Origin: Saccharina japonica
Lineage: Eukaryota; Sar; Phaeophyceae; Laminariales; Laminariaceae
Reading direction: 5' to 3'
Assembly (NCBI GenBank): GCA_008828725.1
Contig: MEHQ01002830.1
Span: 405,384 to 469,383, forward strand
Length of the DNA stretch: 64,000 nucleotides
The position numbers and the translations under genes are program-made. Below the pieces are notes generated by a model. That model worked only from the letters and a program-made list of their open reading frames with translations, was not told where the DNA came from and did no database searches. This document shows, piece by piece, positions 59,695-64,000 of this stretch; within the stretch, counting starts at the first letter, position 1, and each line of letters starts with the position of its first letter.

Positions 59695-60072
59695 TACTAC
59701 TACCCCTACTACTACTACTCCTCCTCCTCCTACTAGCATGCCTCTACTGATTCCCCACTGCGGCGTGCTGCTACCCTGTCTGGTGTTTACCATGAGAGTG
59801 GTGAAGGAAATGCGTAATCACATCCTCTATGAACCATTCAACAGCAAGCAGGCGTCCTTCTTTCACACACTGGCAGCCACTACCAAGGGCTTCGTATGGA
59901 TTCGTTGATCAACCACTACATACCACTACCCGCACGGCAATATGAATGCTCTCTTACAGTATGCCTCTACCGCCTCCCCACTGCGGCGTGTTGCTACCGC
60001 TACTACTACTACAACTACTACTGTACTACTATATCTACTACTACCACTACTGTACTACTATTACTACTACAG

Positions 60073-60122
<50 letters not shown>

Positions 60123-60490
60123 TCATGCCTCTGCTGCCTCCCCACTGCGGCGTGCCGCTACCCTGTCTGGTATTTACCATGAGGGTTGTGACGGAAATGC
60201 ATATTCACATCCTCTATGAACCATTCAACAGCAAGCAGGCGTCCTTCTTTCGCACACTGGCAGCCACTACCAAGGTCTTCGTTTGGATTCGTTGATCAAC
60301 CACTACATACCACTACTCGCCCGGCAATATTAATGATCTCCACCAGCATGCCTCTACCACCTCCCCACGGCGGCGCGTTGCTACCCTGTCTGGTGTGTAC
60401 TCTGAGAATGGTGAAGGAAATGCGTAGTCACATCCTCTACGTAACAATCATTCGACAGCAAGTAGGCGTCCTTTTAACGCCCACTGAAAG
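59695..60490 (+). repeat. Three tandem units containing a 56-codon frame and TAC tracts
   Basis: Units start at about 59737, 60125 and 60346. Each has ATGCCTCT(A/G)C, CCCCACTGCGGCGTG, CCCTGTCTGGTGT and GAAATGCGTA(A/G)TCACATCC. The first two keep a frame that begins MPLL and ends TTK(G/V)FVWIR, differing at about 8 of 56 residues; the third is degraded. A (TAC)n run at 60000-60121 lies within the repeat. Whether the small protein is made is unknown; I know no family for it. Confidence 0.7.
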
Positions 60491-60565
60491 CCAGTACCAA
60501 GGTCTTGGTTTTGATTTAATGATCGGGCGGCGTCAGCCTCAAAAACCATGTACATATATGAGATA

Positions 60566-62386
60566 TAGAGATGGGCACCGGATAGAGAAAAAACCAGTTA
60601 ACCGCGGTTTTTGGAAACCCATCAGGCGTGTGTGATTAGTCGGTTTTTCAAAATACAAACTGGCGGCTTTTGAGGTCCGGTTAAGCGGTTAACCGCTTAA
60701 CCGGTTAAACCGGATAACAACACCGGTTAAACCGGTCAACCGGTTAAACCGGAAAACCGGATAACCCATTTACACTAAAACGTGCCAGTGAACGTGACAA
60801 CGTCAACGCTGGTTGGATCCGACGTCTATTGCGCCTACTCTAGAACGTACCAACTACTACTGCAGCCTGCAGCAAAGAAAAAGGTGACCATACATACGTG
60901 GGCGTGGGGAGAGGGAGGGTTGTAGCCTGAAAGTCGGTGGATCCACTGCGGCACAACCCCCTCCTCTCTCCCCGCACACCCAACACTACCCAACACTCGC
61001 ACACACCAAACACACACCACCCATCTTTGCTCGCAAGTCCAACACATCACCACTCCAACATGAGCCAAGAGTAGAGATGGGCACCGCATAGAAAAAAAGA
61101 CGGTTCACCGTGGTTCTTGGAAACCCAGCAGGCGTTCGTGATTACCCGGTTTTTCAAAACAACTGGCAGTTTTAGAGGTTCGGTTAACCGGTTAACCGGT
61201 TAAACTGAATACAAACACCGGTTTAATCGGTTAAACCGGTTATACCGGAAAACTAGATAACCCATCTACACTACGTAAAACGTGCCAGTAAACGTGACAA
61301 CGTCACATCTGGTTGATCCAACGTCTATTGTGCCTAATCTAGAACGTATCAACTACTTCAGCGATGAACAAGGCACAGTACGTGGGCGTGGAGACAGGGA
61401 GGTAGAATCGGTGGATGCACTGCGGCACAACCCCCTCTCCTCTCCCCGCACACCCAACACTGCCCAACACTCGCACACACCAAACACACACCACCACTGA
61501 GCCAAGAGGTGGAAACATTCCGAGTGTGATTGACATTGTTTCTGGCGGTATATTATCTTGAGGTATTTGCACTATGAAATGGTTGAGCATTTAAACGGTT
61601 GGAGCATTTTCGAAATGAAGTTTGTTTTTAATTTAATTTGTCACAACAGTTACTTTCCAGTTCACCTCGCGGGAGCGTTCACACTCAACGGCCTTTTCCG
61701 GACAAAAGCCTTGTTCACAGCTATTAATAGGTTATTTTCCCATGGTACACCCCTTCTACCCACCGGCTCGTGCCTTCGTTTACAGTATGGGTCAGGAAGT
61801 TTTATATTTTGCAGAAAAGTTTAAGTCGTGTCAGGTAGACTAACTAGCAGGGCGACTGCTGCTTGTACTCGTCGCACGACGCTATAACCCTGATGGTGGT
61901 TTGTGCAGTTTCAGGAGCATGCAGCGTGCGGGTCTGGTTGTAGTGGTTTCGCTGACAATCGACGTGGCGCTTTTCCAAGTAATAATAACAGGTAATAAGT
62001 ACAATACGTATATATAGTATCTAGTTGATCAACATCATTATTCCATCTCGAAGAGGCACAGTTGCGAACAGAAGCAATATCCACACAACAAGAAGAACTT
62101 TACCAAGGAGAAGCGTGCCCTGGCCAGCATCGACATTTCTGTGTCCTCTGATAAAGGTCTTATCTTCACACTTGGGGAGTGCGCAACAAGGGTGCAAATT
62201 AAATAAAACCACCTATGGTTTTCAATGTTATGGATGCTTTGCCGCATCAAAACCGGTTAAACCGGTTTTCGGTTAACCAGTTAAAACCGGCTTAAAAAAA
62301 CGGTCAAACCCGTTTTTTATTTTTAAGAATAACGCCTCCTATCCGGTTTTCGGTTTTTCGAATATGCCATCCGGTGCCCAGCTCCA
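60566..62386. mobile_element. hAT-like DNA transposon, non-autonomous, 1.8 kb
   Basis: Ends TAGAGATGGGCACCGG and, inverted, TGGAGCTGGGCACCGG, with a perfect 8-bp target duplication ATGAGATA (60558-60565, 62387-62394). Subterminal sequence is packed with AACCGGTT repeats on both sides. A second left-type end at 61073 (TAGAGATGGGCACCGCATAG) starts a tandem duplication of the first 500 bp, including GCACAACCCCCTC and ACACTCGCACACACC. No transposase seen. Confidence 0.9.
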
Positions 62387-62539
62387 ATGAGATAACGAGT
62401 ATCATACCTTGTTTTCGTTTAATTTCAAAAAAACGTTTTTGGTTCGATTTAATTGGCATCTGATTCTGTCTGGTTAGTTGAAAACATAATTGCCAAGCAG
62501 GGGCATTCCCAATGATTTTGAATAGCAACACCAAACTCT

Positions 62540-63075
62540 GCAAGATACAGTAGAAGTATTTGGGCCCTTCGTTCGATATTCTTTTTGCAGCAGTGGGCCA
62601 GGGGTATAAACAGACAACGCAGTTTTTGTACCTTGGTGGTCTTATCGTCGCAAGCGCGGACATTATGCCAGAGATCAAACGACGCATCCGACTCGCATGG
62701 GCATGCTACAATCGGTTCAAGCGGGAGCTGTACGATATGGAGGATGCCCCGTTCACTCTAAAGGTACGCATGCTAAAGGCCGAGGTGATGGAGATACGTC
62801 TGTACGGGTGTGTGACGTGGACCCTTGGCCCGGAGCACTTTGCTGAGCCCCGAACGGCACACCACAAATTCCTCCTACGGCTCATTGGCTTCCAGCGCCG
62901 ACAACGCACCGACCATCTCATGCCGTACGCCAAGGGTCTCAAAAAGGAACAATGCTAGAGCGTTGAGACGACCTTCCGCGAACGATGCTTCCCCCTTGCG
63001 GGGGTCGTACAGCACACGACCAATGAGCGGCTGACCAGGCGGGTGATGTTTGCACACCCTGTACAGCTACTATAG
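62540..63075 (+). pseudogene. LINE reverse-transcriptase C-terminal fragment
   Basis: From 62560 the frame reads a non-LTR retrotransposon end of reverse transcriptase: YKQTTQFLYLGGLIV, MPEIKRRIRLAWACYNRF, LKVRMLKAEVMEIRLYGC, FLLRLIGFQRRQRTDHL. A stop at 62956 interrupts it. The same frame then continues with SVETTFRERCFPLAGVVQ and NERLTRRVMF, the usual following segment, to 63075. The polymerase core and endonuclease are absent, so this is a 5'-truncated dead copy. LINEs of this sort are candidates for moving the SINEs in this window. Confidence 0.85.
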
Positions 63076-63650
63076 CGGCCAGCTGTCTGGCAGACAGCTA
63101 CTGTTTCGGGAAGCTGTGCAGCTAGCTGCCTGCAGACAGCTTTTGTTTCAGAAGGCTACGCAGCTAGCTTCCTGTAGACAGTAACTGTTCCGAGAAACTG
63201 TGCAGCTAGCTGCCTGCAGACCGCTACTGTTTCGAGAAAGTGCGCAGCTAGCTGCCTGCAGACCGCTACTGTTTCGGGAAGATGCGCAGCTAGCTGTCTG
63301 CAGACAGCTACTGTTTCAAAAGGCTGTGCAGCTAGCTGCCTGCAGACAGCTATTGCTTCAAAAAGCTACGCAGCTAGCTGTCTGCAGACAGCTATTGTTT
63401 CGAGAAGCTCCGCAGCTAGCTGTTTACAGACAGCTATTGTTTCGAGAAGCTACTCAGCTAGCTGCCTGTAGACAGCCATTGTTTCAAAAGGCTGCGCAGC
63501 TAGCTGCCTACAGACAGATATTGTTTCAAAATGCTACGCAGCTAGCTTCCTGCAGACAGCTGTTGTTTTGAGAAGCTGCGCGGCTAACTGTCTTGTTTCA
63601 AAAAGCTGCGCAGCTAGCTGTCTACATATCAGCTATCTATCTAAATACAG
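63075..63650. repeat. 42-bp minisatellite, about 13 units
   Basis: Unit: GCGCAGCTAGCTGCCTGCAG followed by ACAGCTATTGTTTCGAGAAG and two more bases. CAGCTAGCTG is a palindrome. As 42 is a multiple of three, one frame (63200-63571) stays open as a 14-residue repeat, AQLAACRQLLFREx. The array starts where the LINE frame ends. Confidence 0.9.
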
Positions 63651-64000
63651 CTGTTAAGTTATAGTTTCGACAAGCTGCGCAAGGCGGGTGCGTGCACATC
63701 TTTACGTCTACTTGGAGCATCGTTTTCCGCTTTTGTTTGTGTGGGACGAAGCTCATTACCATCTAATGGAGAATCTCCATATATCCAAGATCGAATGCAC
63801 ACAAGCGTGGGAGACAGATTCATCGGGGAGGGGGAGGACAAGGCAACCGAGAAACGCACTGACCTGATCTACGACAAACAAAACGAGTACTTGACGGGCG
63901 CGGATATTATTGACTGGCTGGTCGCACCAAACCAAAGTTACTACTACGATTCAAACAGGAGTTTCCACGCAAGTGTGCCAGGGCGAGATATTCTGCAAGA
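63651..64000. other. Unassigned right edge
   Basis: No gene recognised. The last 200 bases have few stops on +, but without the sequence beyond the edge I cannot say more. Confidence 0.35.

Noticed and set aside
63075-63650. CRISPR-like array
   Set aside because: Units are contiguous 42-bp repeats without unique spacers, in a eukaryotic context.

Overview
The window looks like nuclear DNA of a eukaryote with a repeat-rich genome of medium GC. My best guess is a brown alga or another stramenopile. The guess rests on the one host gene family I could model: a secreted protein with paired-cysteine/CGxCGGxGC motifs and a DPH-containing domain, which I associate from memory with brown algae. It also fits GT-AG introns, many short DNA transposons and a Ty3/gypsy-type LTR element. 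I see no rRNA gene, no convincing tRNA gene and no bacterial-style operon.

Left half, about 8.2 to 30 kb: the main structure is a large, old inverted duplication. Each arm carries one copy of the same four-exon gene, the left on + (8453-12771) and the right on - (24501-29666), pointing towards each other. Exon phases agree, splice sites are canonical, and both models come to exactly 389 residues. The arms can be followed through the upstream region, all introns, the 3' flank and beyond. Both carry a SINE 33 bp after the stop codon, so that insertion is older than the duplication. Later insertions differ: one SINE in intron 3 of the left copy, and in the right arm two MITEs plus a 2.35 kb Helitron-like insertion holding eight 216-bp tandem units.

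Right half, 32 to 64 kb: mostly mobile elements, several with ends and target duplications that can be read directly. These are a hAT-like element (32637-34535), a TIR element (35428-36255), a MULE-like element with a 9-bp target duplication (40307-42349), a 785-bp foldback mariner-like palindrome (43226-44010), an 11.0 kb Ty3/gypsy-type LTR element on the minus strand inserted in a (TAC)n tract (46273-57280), a small TIR element in another TAC tract (58698-59691), a second hAT-like element (60566-62386), and a LINE reverse-transcriptase fragment (62540-63075) followed by a 42-bp minisatellite.

Across the window: a tRNA-derived SINE family of about ten copies, a GTACTCGGAGTATTT satellite at two loci, and several smaller dispersed repeats. 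Left edge to 8 kb, 14.8-20 kb, 30-32.6 kb and 36.9-39.9 kb hold repeats and open frames I do not recognise; I call no genes there.
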